NCBI RefSeq assembly: GCF_017301635.1 | Contig: NZ_CP071091.1 | Location: 2,864,001 to 2,928,000 of the forward strand | DNA: 64,000 nt | Direction of reading: 5' to 3' | From: Myxococcus landrumus | GTDB lineage: Bacteria > Myxococcota > Myxococcia > Myxococcales > Myxococcaceae | In this document: piece after piece, positions 44,821 through 52,669 of the stretch | Position numbering within the stretch: position 1 is the stretch's first letter | Layout of the letters: every line of letters starts with the position of its first letter | Position numbers and translations under genes: made by a program | The notes under the pieces: generated by a model | Database searches by the model: none | Seen by the model: only the letters and a program-made list of their open reading frames with translations | Told to the model about the DNA's origin: nothing

Positions 44821-46044
44821 TCAGCGAACGTAGGTGCCGTGCTTCGCGGCGTCCTTGGGGGTGGAAGGCTCGGCGTCTCCGACGCTCCAGTCCAGCGTCT
44901 TCATCAGCGACTTGCGCCGCTTCTGCACGTCGGCGTCGAGGAACTTCACGGCCTCCGGCAGCCGGTCCATCAGCCGCATGGGCTTGCGCTTGTTCTTGGG
45001 GTCGTTGAGCAGCGCGTGCGTGAGCCAGGGGAAGACGGCCGTCACGTCGCAGTGCACGTACACCGAGCCGGTCTCCACGGCCTCCACGGAGACCTTGCCC
45101 CAGGTGTGGCCCTCACCCGCGGGGCAGCTCGAGAGCGCGCCGTTGTCCACGGGGTCCACGCAGAACTGCAGGTCGATGTCGAAGCCCGCCGTGGGGACAT
45201 TGAGAATCTGGTCGAGCAGCGGCTCTCCCTGGAGGGTGTAGTTCTTGGGCACGCCGCCGCCGAGAATCCAAATGGCCAGCCGCTTGCTGCCGTTGTGGCG
45301 GCAGAAGTGCTGCATCGCGGCCATGGAGTAGACGTCGTCGTTGATGTCGAGCTCGAACTTGAACTCGGGCCCCAGCAGGCGCTTGAGCTTGACGATGTTG
45401 AGGAAGATGGAGCCGTCCTGCACGGCGCCCACCCAGATGGGCACCGCGTGCTTGTAGCAGGTGGACAAGAGCGAGGGCTGCTTCACGCCAAGCTGCTTCT
45501 CGATGCCGTGGATGGCCTTGCCGAGCAGGAAGTGGAACTCGGGCGTGGTCATCTTCTTCTGGAACTCGGGCTGCCGGATGATGGCGGAGAAGAGCCGGTC
45601 GGTGTCGAGCAGCGCCTCCTCCCAGAAGCCCAGGTCGTAGATGCGGATGATGCGCGCCAGGCGGTACTGGAGGTCCCCCGCGTTGGGGTTCACCTCGCGG
45701 ATGGCGTGGCCGATGATGCGGTGGGCGTCGTGGTAGAGGTTGGCGCCCGTCGTCGTGATGGCGGAGATGACGCCCTTCTCGATGAGCGGGATGAGACAGC
45801 TCTGGTGGAGGCCCGCCGGCGTCATGGCGCCCGACAGCGTGAGGAAGATGGACGCGTCCTGCTCCATCGACTGGCACATGAGCTCGAACGCCGTGCGCTC
45901 CTGGCGCCCCACGTAGGCGCTGAAGGCGTGGGCCAGCAGCTCCGCCGGCTTCTCCTTGCCGGTGATGGGGCGAGGGTCCGCCTTGCGCGCGCCAGAGTAC
46001 GCGGCGCGCAGGGACTTCTTCGGGTTCGAGGAGTTCTTGGCCAT
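44821..46044 (-). CDS. Deoxyhypusine-synthase-family protein
   Basis: A 407-residue member of the deoxyhypusine synthase family, NAD-dependent enzymes that transfer the aminobutyl group of spermidine. Bacteria lack the eIF5A substrate, and bacterial relatives act in polyamine metabolism (homospermidine synthase or agmatine-using forms). Family motifs seen are LSGAMTPAG, ITTTGANLYHD, IWILGGGVPKNY and GEGHTWGKVSVEA; the lysine in TWGK matches the catalytic lysine of human DHS (SWGK). The start at MAKNSSNPKK (46044) is preferred over an in-frame codon six residues upstream. SpeA, which makes agmatine, is encoded close by, so a shared polyamine route is suggested. Confidence 0.85.
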   Translation of the reverse strand: MAKNSSNPKKSLRAAYSGARKADPRPITGKEKPAELLAHAFSAYVGRQERTAFELMCQSMEQDASIFLTLSGAMTPAGLHQSCLIPLIEKGVISAITTTGANLYHDAHRIIGHAIREVNPNAGDLQYRLARIIRIYDLGFWEEALLDTDRLFSAIIRQPEFQKKMTTPEFHFLLGKAIHGIEKQLGVKQPSLLSTCYKHAVPIWVGAVQDGSIFLNIVKLKRLLGPEFKFELDINDDVYSMAAMQHFCRHNGSKRLAIWILGGGVPKNYTLQGEPLLDQILNVPTAGFDIDLQFCVDPVDNGALSSCPAGEGHTWGKVSVEAVETGSVYVHCDVTAVFPWLTHALLNDPKNKRKPMRLMDRLPEAVKFLDADVQKRRKSLMKTLDWSVGDAEPSTPKDAAKHGTYVR

Positions 46045-46103
46045 GGCGCGGCGATCTAACACTGGCCGCGCGACAAGGGCAGCACCCCTCGAGCTCTCGT
46101 CTC

Positions 46104-46382
46104 CTACTTGTCGCGCTTCCGACCGCCGCCGCGCTTGCGGGAGGCCCCCGACGCGCGAGGCTCGCTCAGCACGAGCTGCCGCACCTCGTCCGCGGACAGC
46201 TCCTCTGTGTCCGCCACCACACAGGAGACATAGGCCAGCTCGGCCAGGACGCTCCGGGCGCGCTCGCGTTCAGCGGCGTCACGGGAGCTCAGTGCCTCCG
46301 AAGCCGCGGCCACATAGCTGCTGGCGAGCGACTCGAAGAGGTACACCCGATTCTCGATGCTCTTCTGGGCTTTCTTGGCCAT
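46104..46382 (-). CDS. Small helical protein of unknown function
   Basis: A 92-residue protein starting MAKKAQKSIENRVYLFES, mainly helical, with an acidic middle (VADTEELSADEVRQLV) and a strongly basic C-terminal tail (ASRKRGGGRKRDK) that could contact nucleic acid or membrane. No recognised domain. It lies between the Rrf2 gene (12 bases) and the deoxyhypusine-synthase-like gene (59 bases), all on the minus strand. Confidence 0.6.
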   Translation of the reverse strand: MAKKAQKSIENRVYLFESLASSYVAAASEALSSRDAAERERARSVLAELAYVSCVVADTEELSADEVRQLVLSEPRASGASRKRGGGRKRDK

Positions 46383-46394
46383 GGGAGGCCGAGT

Positions 46395-46865
46395 CTAGGC
46401 ACGCGCATCAAGGGCTGGCGAGCTGGACTCCGGTGCGCCTCGCAGCTCTGTCATCGCCAGACGGTCCAGCGTGGTGGAGCGGTACACGTCCAACATCCGC
46501 TGCTGCCCCAGCTTCCACACGCCATACATGGTGCAGCTCCCGGTGGCCTTGCAGCCGTCGTGCTGCGTGTCCTGGCAGACGTTGACGAGGACAGGACCCT
46601 CGACGGCCTCGATGACATCCAGGAAGGTCAGCTCGCGGGCGGGGCGGGCCAGGGCATAGCCGCCGTGGGCGCCCCGGGTGGAGCGGACCAGCTTTCGGGA
46701 GACGAGCACCTTGAGAATCTTCGCGAGGAAGTCCTCCGGTACATCCATGCGCCGGGCGATCTCCCGGAAGGGAACCATGCGCTCGAGCGGCTGCGAGGCA
46801 AGGAACGTCATGGCCCGCAACCCGTACTCAATCTTCCGGGAGATTTGGAGTGGGTGCTGCGGCAT
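46395..46865 (-). CDS. Rrf2-family transcriptional regulator with three-cysteine motif
   Basis: A 156-residue winged-helix regulator of the Rrf2 family (IscR/NsrR/CymR type). The N-terminal domain is clear: ISRKIEYGLRAMTFLASQ, VPFREIARRMDVPEDFLAKILK and LVRSTRGAHGGYALARP. Downstream three cysteines form C-x7-C-x5-C (VCQDTQHDGCKATGSC), a likely [2Fe-2S] ligand set, though IscR and NsrR have C-x5-C-x5-C or similar spacing. The start MPQHPLQISRK (46865) is chosen because upstream in-frame codons would read through its own promoter at 46900-46928. It may regulate the downstream small gene or the divergent PHP gene, and sense iron-sulfur status, nitric oxide or redox state. Confidence 0.85.
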   Translation of the reverse strand: MPQHPLQISRKIEYGLRAMTFLASQPLERMVPFREIARRMDVPEDFLAKILKVLVSRKLVRSTRGAHGGYALARPARELTFLDVIEAVEGPVLVNVCQDTQHDGCKATGSCTMYGVWKLGQQRMLDVYRSTTLDRLAMTELRGAPESSSPALDARA

Positions 46866-46899
46866 CGCCCTTGACGTCGTGCGTGGATTGAAGAAGAGG

Positions 46900-46928
46900 A
46901 GCCTAGGTCGCGACCGTGCGGCTTTCAA
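46900..46928 (-). promoter_or_regulatory. Sigma-70-type promoter of the Rrf2 gene
   Basis: Minus strand: TTGAAA (46928-46923), 17-base spacer, TAGGCT (46905-46900). The start would fall near 46893, about 28 bases before the ATG at 46865. The short leader and the promoter overlap the divergent upstream region of the PHP gene. Confidence 0.65.
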
Positions 46929-46949
46929 CCGCTCGCCCCGGAGCCCGAT

Positions 46950-47768
46950 GTGATTGACCTTCACTCACACACCACCGCCAGCGATGGTCAGTACTCGCCC
47001 ACGGAGCTCCTCGCGCGAGCCGCCGCCGCGGGCGTCACGGTGCTCTCCGTGACGGACCACGACACGGTGGCGGGACTCGAGGAAGCCCGCGTCGCCGCGC
47101 AAGCACGCGGCGTGGAGCTGGTGCCCGGCATCGAAATCTCCGCCTTCGTGCTCGGCCGTGAAGTGCACATCCTGGGGCACTTCGTCCGGCCCGAGGACGA
47201 GGACCTCGCGCGCTTCGCCCAGCGCCTACGCGGTGAGCGGGAGCAGCGCATGGAGGCGATGGTCGCGAAGATGCAGCACCTGGGCTTCCCCGTGCGGATG
47301 GAGCACGTGCGGGCCATCGCGGGGGATGCGCAGCTGGGCAGGCCCCATCTGGCGCGAGTGCTCGTGGACCAGGGCTGGGCCATCGACATGAAGGCCGCCT
47401 TCGACCGCTTCCTGGGGACGCGGGGCATGGCCTGGGTGGAGCGCTTCAAGCTGGATGGCGCGGACGCGATTCGCCTCATCCGCAAGGCGGGAGGCACCGC
47501 CACGCTGGCCCACCCAGGCTCGTCGAAGGTGGAGCGGATGGAGCTGCGCGAGCTGGCGAAGGCGGGCCTCGCGGGCCTCGAAGTCCTCCACGCGGACCAC
47601 AACCCGCTCTTGCGCCAGAAGTACCTGGCGCTGGCGAAGGAGTTCGACCTGGTGCCCACCGCGGGCAGCGACTTCCATGGCGAGGCCGTGTCCGCCGAAC
47701 ACCGCCTGGGCTCCGCCGCGATGCCTCCCGAGTTGTTCGCGAAGCTGAAGGCTCGCGCGATGAACTGA
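46950..47768 (+). CDS. PHP-domain phosphoesterase (YciV/RNase AM type)
   Basis: A 272-residue PHP-domain enzyme. The four metal motifs are present: DLHSHTTASDG at the N-terminus, VTDHDTVAG, GIEISAFV and HILGHFV, followed by LAHPGS and the closing SDFHGEAV. Members of the YciV/TrpH branch hydrolyse 3',5'-nucleoside bisphosphates or 5' ends of RNA. A GTG at 46950 is the start: GGAG lies six bases upstream. Divergent from the Rrf2 gene, with 84 bases between the two starts. Confidence 0.9.
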   Translation: MIDLHSHTTASDGQYSPTELLARAAAAGVTVLSVTDHDTVAGLEEARVAAQARGVELVPGIEISAFVLGREVHILGHFVRPEDEDLARFAQRLRGEREQRMEAMVAKMQHLGFPVRMEHVRAIAGDAQLGRPHLARVLVDQGWAIDMKAAFDRFLGTRGMAWVERFKLDGADAIRLIRKAGGTATLAHPGSSKVERMELRELAKAGLAGLEVLHADHNPLLRQKYLALAKEFDLVPTAGSDFHGEAVSAEHRLGSAAMPPELFAKLKARAMN

Positions 47769-47777
47769 GCCTCGGAC

Positions 47778-47801
47778 GCGCGCCCACGCAGGCAGGCGCG
47801 C
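47778..47801. terminator. Hairpin between convergent PHP and PLP-decarboxylase genes
   Basis: A perfect 7-bp stem GCGCGCC / GGCGCGC with a 10-base loop in the 44-base space between convergent stops. No T tract follows on either side, so its function is inferred only from position. Confidence 0.4.
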
Positions 47802-47812
47802 CCCCCTGCCCG

Positions 47813-49219
47813 CTACAGGGACTTCAGCTCCTCCGCCGCGGCGAGGACCTCTTGCACCACGGTGGCCACGTCCTGCGGCGTGGTGCGGTGATTCACGAAG
47901 CAGGCACGCAAGGAGAAGTGCCCCTCCAGCGTCGCGTTGGAGATGTACACGCGGCCTCTCCGGTTGATGTGCGCGAGCAGCCTCGTGTTGAAGTCGTCGA
48001 GCTGTCCGTCCCCGAGCTCCGCCCGGTATCGGAAGCACACCGCGCTGAGCGTGGCCGGTGCCAGCAGCTCCAGGGCGGGCGTACCTCGCACCAATTCCTC
48101 CAGCCGCTTCGCGTTCGACACGTCGCGACGGATGGCCTCACGAAACGCGGCGAGCCCGTGGAAGCGCACCGAGAGCCAGACCTTGAGGGCCCGAGCCCGA
48201 CGCGACAGCTCCATCGACTCGTCGAAGAAGGCGAAGCCCTCCACCGCGTCCGCCGTGAGCGAGCGCGCATAGTCCCCGGTGAAGGAGAACGCGCGGCGCG
48301 CGGCCTTCGCGTCGCGGAACAGCAGCACGCCGCAGTCCGCGGGCTGGTAGAGCCACTTGTGTGCATCCATGGAGAGCGAGTCCGCCTCGCCCAGTCCCTC
48401 GAACTTCTCGGGGTGCGCCATCGCGGCGAGCGCGCCGTACGCACCATCCACGTGCATCCACAGACCGTACTCGCGCGCGATGCGAGCCACGTCGCGCAGC
48501 GGGTCCACGGCGCCCGTGTTCACCGTGCCCGCCGTCGCAATCACCGCGATGGGACGACGGCCCGCGGCCCGATCCTCCTCGATGGCCTTCACCAGCGCAT
48601 CTGGGCGCATCCGCCACTGGGCATCGGTGGGAATCAACCGCAGGTTCTTCCGGCCCAGGCCCAGGAGCGCCACCGCCTTGGGGATGGACATGTGGACCTC
48701 CGCCGAGGCGTACATCACGCCGGAGGGCGCGCCGTCCTCGTTGGCCGGCGCGAGCGCCTCGCGGGCCATGGCCAGTCCCATCATGTTCGCGGACGAGCCG
48801 CCGCCCGTGAAGCTCCCGGTGAAGCCCGGGCAGCCCACGGCGCTCGCCAGGCTCCGCACCACCGAGCGCTCCAGGCTCACCACGGTGGGCGATGAGCGCC
48901 ACGCGGTGACGTTCTGGTTGACGACGCTGGCCACGTAGTCGCCGAGCACGCCCACCGGCTCGCCCGAGCCGAACACGTATGCGAGGAACCTCGCATTGCC
49001 CGCACGGGTTCCCTCCATAAGGGGCTTCAGTGCCTCGAGCGAGGCGTCGCCCAGTCCCTGCTCTGGGAGCCCCTCGGAGAACATCGCCTCCGACGCGGCG
49101 CCGGTGATGTCGGGGGCGATGCGCCGGGTGTCGAGCTCCTCGAGCCACTCTTCGGCGAGCGTGGAGACCCGGTCGGCGAGGCGACGGAAGTGCGCGGGGG
49201 ACAGTTCGAGCGAGCTCAT
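47813..49219 (-). CDS. PLP-dependent group II amino-acid decarboxylase
   Basis: A 468-residue enzyme of the aromatic-amino-acid/glutamate/histidine decarboxylase family. The PLP lysine lies in SLSMDAHKWLYQPADCG, which is the defining motif, and TGSFTGGGSSANMMGLAMARE, TAGTVNTGAVDPL and MHVDGAYGALAAM also match. The start MSSLELSPAHFRRL (49219) is favoured over upstream frame that lacks conservation. The substrate cannot be told from sequence by eye; an aromatic amino acid is the commonest for this subgroup. Convergent with the PHP gene and divergent from the small amphi-Trp gene, with starts 80 bases apart. Confidence 0.88.
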   Translation of the reverse strand: MSSLELSPAHFRRLADRVSTLAEEWLEELDTRRIAPDITGAASEAMFSEGLPEQGLGDASLEALKPLMEGTRAGNARFLAYVFGSGEPVGVLGDYVASVVNQNVTAWRSSPTVVSLERSVVRSLASAVGCPGFTGSFTGGGSSANMMGLAMAREALAPANEDGAPSGVMYASAEVHMSIPKAVALLGLGRKNLRLIPTDAQWRMRPDALVKAIEEDRAAGRRPIAVIATAGTVNTGAVDPLRDVARIAREYGLWMHVDGAYGALAAMAHPEKFEGLGEADSLSMDAHKWLYQPADCGVLLFRDAKAARRAFSFTGDYARSLTADAVEGFAFFDESMELSRRARALKVWLSVRFHGLAAFREAIRRDVSNAKRLEELVRGTPALELLAPATLSAVCFRYRAELGDGQLDDFNTRLLAHINRRGRVYISNATLEGHFSLRACFVNHRTTPQDVATVVQEVLAAAEELKSL

Positions 49220-49298
49220 ATTGCGGCGCACAGTAGTGCCGGGCCCGGAACCGCGCACGGAGTTCGACCGGCCCCGGCGGCACTGGCAGGATGCCGCG

Positions 49299-49523
49299 AT
49301 GGCCAAGCGAGCTCAGAGAGACATCGAGAAGACCTATCCCCGGCAGCAGTTCGTCGCGAAGCTGCGGCGCCTGGCGGATGCACTGGAGAGCGGCAAGGCC
49401 TTCAACATCCAGGTCGCGGGCGAGCGCCTGCACGTACCCGCCGACGCACACTTCAGCGTCGAGCACGAGCGAGAGGGAAAGGTCGAGGAGCTGGAGCTCC
49501 AGGTCCGTTGGACGCGCGAGTAA
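49299..49523 (+). CDS. Amphi-Trp domain-containing small protein
   Basis: A 74-residue protein with the amphi-Trp domain pattern: an N-terminal EKTYPRQQFVAKLRRLADALESG helix, a beta hairpin (FNIQVAGERLHVPADAHFSVEHE) and a closing ELELQVRWTRE with tryptophan. Similar small stand-alone proteins are widespread and of unknown function. The ATG at 49299 begins the domain directly. Confidence 0.7.
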   Translation: MAKRAQRDIEKTYPRQQFVAKLRRLADALESGKAFNIQVAGERLHVPADAHFSVEHEREGKVEELELQVRWTRE

Positions 49524-49550
49524 GTGTGGGCGAAGCCTGGCTGCCGCACA

Positions 49551-49906
49551 TCGTCATGAAGCGACGGGTGACAGCGGCGAGCCCGGCTCCCACTGCCTGG
49601 AGCCCCTGAGCGATGAGCGAGGACCGCGCAGCCTCGCTACCCCGCGTCGTCATGAAGCGGCTGGTGACGGCGGTGAGCCCCTCGGCCGCCGCCTGGAGGC
49701 CCTGAGCGATGAGCGAGGACCGCGCAGCCTCGCTACCCGCGTCGTCATGAAGCGGCTGGTGACGGCGGTGAGCCCCTCGGCCACTGCCTGGAGGTCCTGG
49801 GCGATTCGCAAAGACCGCGCAGCCTAGCTGCCCCGCGTCGTCCTGAAGCGGCTGGTGACGGCGGTGAGCCCCTCGGCCACCGCCTGGAGGTCCTGGGCGA
49901 TTCGCG
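49551..49906. repeat. Decayed tandem copies of the chemoreceptor gene's 3' end
   Basis: Four head-to-tail copies of about 96 bp start at 49551, 49647, 49742 and 49838 (each begins TCGTCATGAAGCG or TCGTCCTGAAGCG). Unit lengths are 96, 95 and 96 bases; the last, 49838-49906, is the real 3' coding end of the chemoreceptor. On the minus strand each unit reads approximately IAQxLQAVAEGLTAVTSRF. The first copy beyond the TAG stop (49824-49826) stays in frame; the 95-base unit shifts frame. This fills the ~300-base region between the chemoreceptor and the amphi-Trp gene, where I see no other gene. Confidence 0.85.
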
Positions 49907-51389
49907 TCGTCCTGCCCGTGGCGTCCACGCCCTGCTTCACCAGCTCCGCGACATTCCGAGCCCCCTGCACCGCCTGCTCACTCGACTGTCGCTGCTGCCG
50001 CGTGGCGATGGTGATCTGCCGCGCGGCCTCGCTCGTGCCGCGCGCCAGCTCCACGATGCGCTGGAAGACCGAGGACGCCTGCTCCGCCACCTCGACACCC
50101 CGGTCGCTGGTGGCCATCCCCACACGCGCCTTGGACGCGGCCTCCTCGCCGGAGTCCTGGACCTTCTCGACGATGCGGCCGATGTCCCGCGCGGAGGCGG
50201 AGACGTTCTCCGCCAGCTTGCGCATCTCCGCCGCCACCAACGAGAAGCCCCGACCCACCTCGCCCGCCTTCGTGCCCTCCAGCGCCGCGTTGAGCGCGAG
50301 CAGGTCCGAACGCTCCGCCACCTGGTTGATGACGTGGGCGATCTTCGACACCTGCTGAAGGTCCTGGTTGAGACCCACGATGGCATCCGCCACACCCTTC
50401 GACTCGGTGCGGATGTCATTGATGCCCGCCACCACCTGCGCCACCACGGCCATGGCCTCGGCCACGGCCTCGTGCGTGCGACGGGCGCTCGACTCCACCA
50501 CCTCCGTGGAGCTGGAGATCTGCTCGGCCGTGCGGCTCAGCTCCTCGAAGGTCGCGGCAATCTGCTGCGCATACGCCGCCTGCTGACTGATGACGTGCTC
50601 CTGGTCCGCGGACGCGCCCATGAGCCCACGCGAGGCCCCCGAGAGCTGCTCCGTGCGCGACACCAGCTCCAACACCGTGATGCGCAGCGTGCCGAGCATC
50701 TGGTTGAAGGACTGCGCCATCAAGCGCAGCTCTCCCGTGGTGGGCACCTCCAGTTCCACGCGGGACACATCCCCACGAGACACATCCCGCACCACGTCCG
50801 TCACCTGCGCGACGGGCTCGATGATGGTCCGCGCGATGAGCGCCGCCAGCAGCAGTCCCAACACCAGCGCGCCGACGAGCCCCACCAGCACCGAGCCCTT
50901 CAGCTCCGTGACGGAAGCCGCCGCCTCATCCAGGCCCAGTCCGGCCACATACGTCCGCTCGCCACTCGCGCACCGGACCAGCACCTCGCGCATGGCCACG
51001 AGCACCGCCACGCATCCCTCGCGCGTCACGACCGAGGTCCCCCGGGCATGCTCGGGAAGCCGCGCCGCGGACTCGTACACCGGACGCCCGTCTGGCCCGA
51101 GCAGCCCCTGATAGTGGACCGTGAAGCCACCGCCCATGGCGTCCTTGGCCTCCAACTGCGCGAGCATCTCCTCGAGCCGGCCTTGAGAGGACTCGCCGCC
51201 ATCCCACTCCCGGGCCGCGGGGTGGTTGGACACCAGCGTCCCCAGGACGTGGGCGCGCTTGCGAAGGAGCTCGAGGGACACCTCGTGCTGCCGGACCGAG
51301 AAGCTCCAGATGCACAGGCCCATCACCGCCAGGCACGGGACGAGTACCGCGATGGCCACCTGCACCCGCAAGCCGAGCCGCCCCCACAT
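49824..51389 (-). CDS. Methyl-accepting chemotaxis protein
   Basis: A 521-residue chemoreceptor: TM1 at about residues 11-30, a periplasmic sensor segment of ~130 residues, TM2 at about 163-187, HAMP region (PVAQVTDVVRDVSRGDVSRVELEV), and a cytoplasmic signalling domain with the hairpin tip VAERSDLLALNAALEGTKAG, EVGRGFSLVAAEMRKLAENV. The tip is slightly atypical (EGTKAG where most have EAARAG). ATG at 51389 is chosen: GGAGG lies eight bases upstream, whereas the in-frame GTG at 51398 sits on that site. The 3' end is amplified in tandem downstream of the stop. Confidence 0.92.
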   Translation of the reverse strand: MWGRLGLRVQVAIAVLVPCLAVMGLCIWSFSVRQHEVSLELLRKRAHVLGTLVSNHPAAREWDGGESSQGRLEEMLAQLEAKDAMGGGFTVHYQGLLGPDGRPVYESAARLPEHARGTSVVTREGCVAVLVAMREVLVRCASGERTYVAGLGLDEAAASVTELKGSVLVGLVGALVLGLLLAALIARTIIEPVAQVTDVVRDVSRGDVSRVELEVPTTGELRLMAQSFNQMLGTLRITVLELVSRTEQLSGASRGLMGASADQEHVISQQAAYAQQIAATFEELSRTAEQISSSTEVVESSARRTHEAVAEAMAVVAQVVAGINDIRTESKGVADAIVGLNQDLQQVSKIAHVINQVAERSDLLALNAALEGTKAGEVGRGFSLVAAEMRKLAENVSASARDIGRIVEKVQDSGEEAASKARVGMATSDRGVEVAEQASSVFQRIVELARGTSEAARQITIATRQQRQSSEQAVQGARNVAELVKQGVDATGRTTRIAQDLQAVAEGLTAVTSRFRTTRGS

Positions 51390-51599
51390 GCCTGTCACCT
51401 CCCACGTGTCTCGATGGATGATCGCCGGCCGCCGGCGCCGCTCGACGGTAGGCGTGCGCCCTGGAAAGCGTCAAACAACCGAGCCGCCCAGGGGGGCGCC
51501 AGGGAGCCCAAAGAGGCCCCTTGGCCGGCGCCCGAGCCACAAGTCTGGCTTTTCGCCGTCATGTCAAGGGGTTGCGGACCCAGCAGGGGGACTTTCCCT

Positions 51600-51629
51600 T
51601 TGACATGGCAAGGCCGGTGTCATTAGGTT
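51600..51629 (+). promoter_or_regulatory. Sigma-70-type promoter of nuoAB, predicted near-leaderless
   Basis: TTGACA (51600-51605), 18-base spacer, TAGGTT (51624-51629), or TTAGGT with 17. Transcription would start near 51636, only about three bases before the nuoA ATG at 51639. No Shine-Dalgarno sequence precedes that ATG, consistent with a leaderless or nearly leaderless message. Confidence 0.6.
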
Positions 51630-51638
51630 CCGCGCGCG

Positions 51639-52010
51639 ATGACTCCCTCTCCCCTCTCGCCCTACCTGCCCCTGGCGGTGGTGCTGCTGTTGGCCGGCAT
51701 CATGGGCGTCGCGATCCCATTCATCACCTCGCTGCTGGGACCCAAGCGCCCGAGCGCCATCAAGTCCACCAGCTTCGAGGCCGGCTCTGAGTCCAGCGGC
51801 CCGGCGCGCCAGCGCTTCGCGGTGAAGTTCTACGTCGTCGCGCTGCTGTTCATCGTGTTCGACGTCGAAGCCGTGTTCATGTACCCGTGGGCGGTGAACT
51901 TCCAGGCGCTCGGTTGGTTCGGGTTCGTGGAGATGCTGGTCTTCGCGGTGACCCTCGTGGTGGGCCTCATCTACGTGTGGAAGAAGGGCGCCCTGGATTG
52001 GGAGAGCTGA
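51639..52010 (+). CDS. nuoA: NADH-quinone oxidoreductase subunit NuoA
   Basis: A 123-residue membrane subunit of complex I with three transmembrane helices (LPLAVVLLLAGIMGVAIPFI, FYVVALLFIVFDVEAVFMYP, MLVFAVTLVVGLIYVW). The loop SFEAGSESSGPARQRFAVKFY matches the conserved E(C/A)G-x3-G-ARxRF(S/A)VKFY loop; the usual Cys there is Ala. It lies at the quinone-site end of the complex. nuoB follows after six bases. Confidence 0.95.
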   Translation: MTPSPLSPYLPLAVVLLLAGIMGVAIPFITSLLGPKRPSAIKSTSFEAGSESSGPARQRFAVKFYVVALLFIVFDVEAVFMYPWAVNFQALGWFGFVEMLVFAVTLVVGLIYVWKKGALDWES

Positions 52011-52016
52011 AACATC

Positions 52017-52580
52017 ATGGCTGATGCAGACATCGCTCCAGTGCTGACGACCCGCCGCGACGAAGCCATGGGCTTCTTCCAGCGGATGGTTTCTAAGGGC
52101 CTCGGTTGGGCCCGGAAGTACTCGCTGTTCACCTATCCGTACGCCACCGCGTGCTGCGGCATGGAGTACATGTCCGTGGCGGCGAGCCGTCACGACATCG
52201 CGCGCTTCGGCGCCGAGTTCCCTCGCTTCTCGCCGCGTCAGGCGGACCTGCTGATGGTGGTGGGCACCATCAACCTGAAGCAGGCCCCCATCCTGAAGCG
52301 CGTCTACGAGCAGATGACCGAGCCCAAGTGGGTCGTGTCGTTCGGCGTGTGCGCGTCCTCGGGCGGCTTCTACGACAACTACGCGGTGCTCCAGGGCATC
52401 GACCGCATCCTCCCGGTGGACGTCTACATCCCCGGCTGCCCGCCCCGCCCGGAGCAGGTGCTGGACGGGCTCATGCTCCTCCAGGACAAGATTGGCAATC
52501 AGGTCCACCGCATCGCGGACCGTGAGCAGGCCAACCCCACCGCGGCCCGGCACGACCTGCTCATGTCGATGGGCAAGTAG
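52017..52580 (+). CDS. nuoB: NADH-quinone oxidoreductase subunit NuoB
   Basis: A 187-residue peripheral-arm subunit that carries the terminal [4Fe-4S] cluster N2 and donates electrons to quinone. Ligands are visible: the tandem cysteines in [12 protein letters not shown], the cysteine in [15 protein letters not shown] and that in [12 protein letters not shown]. The end of the gene is followed by a large inverted repeat, so the first nuo block stops here rather than continuing into nuoC. Confidence 0.97.
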   Translation: MADADIAPVLTTRRDEAMGFFQRMVSKGLGWARKYSLFTYPYATACCGMEYMSVAASRHDIARFGAEFPRFSPRQADLLMVVGTINLKQAPILKRVYEQMTEPKWVVSFGVCASSGGFYDNYAVLQGIDRILPVDVYIPGCPPRPEQVLDGLMLLQDKIGNQVHRIADREQANPTAARHDLLMSMGK

Positions 52581-52599
52581 TCGCCACTTCCGCAGTGCT

Positions 52600-52656
52600 C
52601 CCGGGGCCCCGCGTGCCTCCCTCTTCAAGAGGGTGGCGTCGGGGCCCTGGGTGTTT
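52600..52656. terminator. Bidirectional terminator-like structure after nuoB
   Basis: Nested inverted repeats: outer arms CCCGGGGCCCCG (52600-52611) and CGGGGCCCTGGG (52640-52651, one mismatch), inner arms around CCCTCTTCAAGAGGG (52619-52633). The structure lies between nuoB and the convergent thioesterase gene and is followed by TGTTT. Confidence 0.6.
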
Positions 52657-52669
52657 CAGGCCACGGCAC

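Noticed and set aside
49551-49906. CRISPR-like array
   Set aside because: The ~96-bp units are contiguous, have no spacers and match the 3' end of the adjacent chemoreceptor gene.
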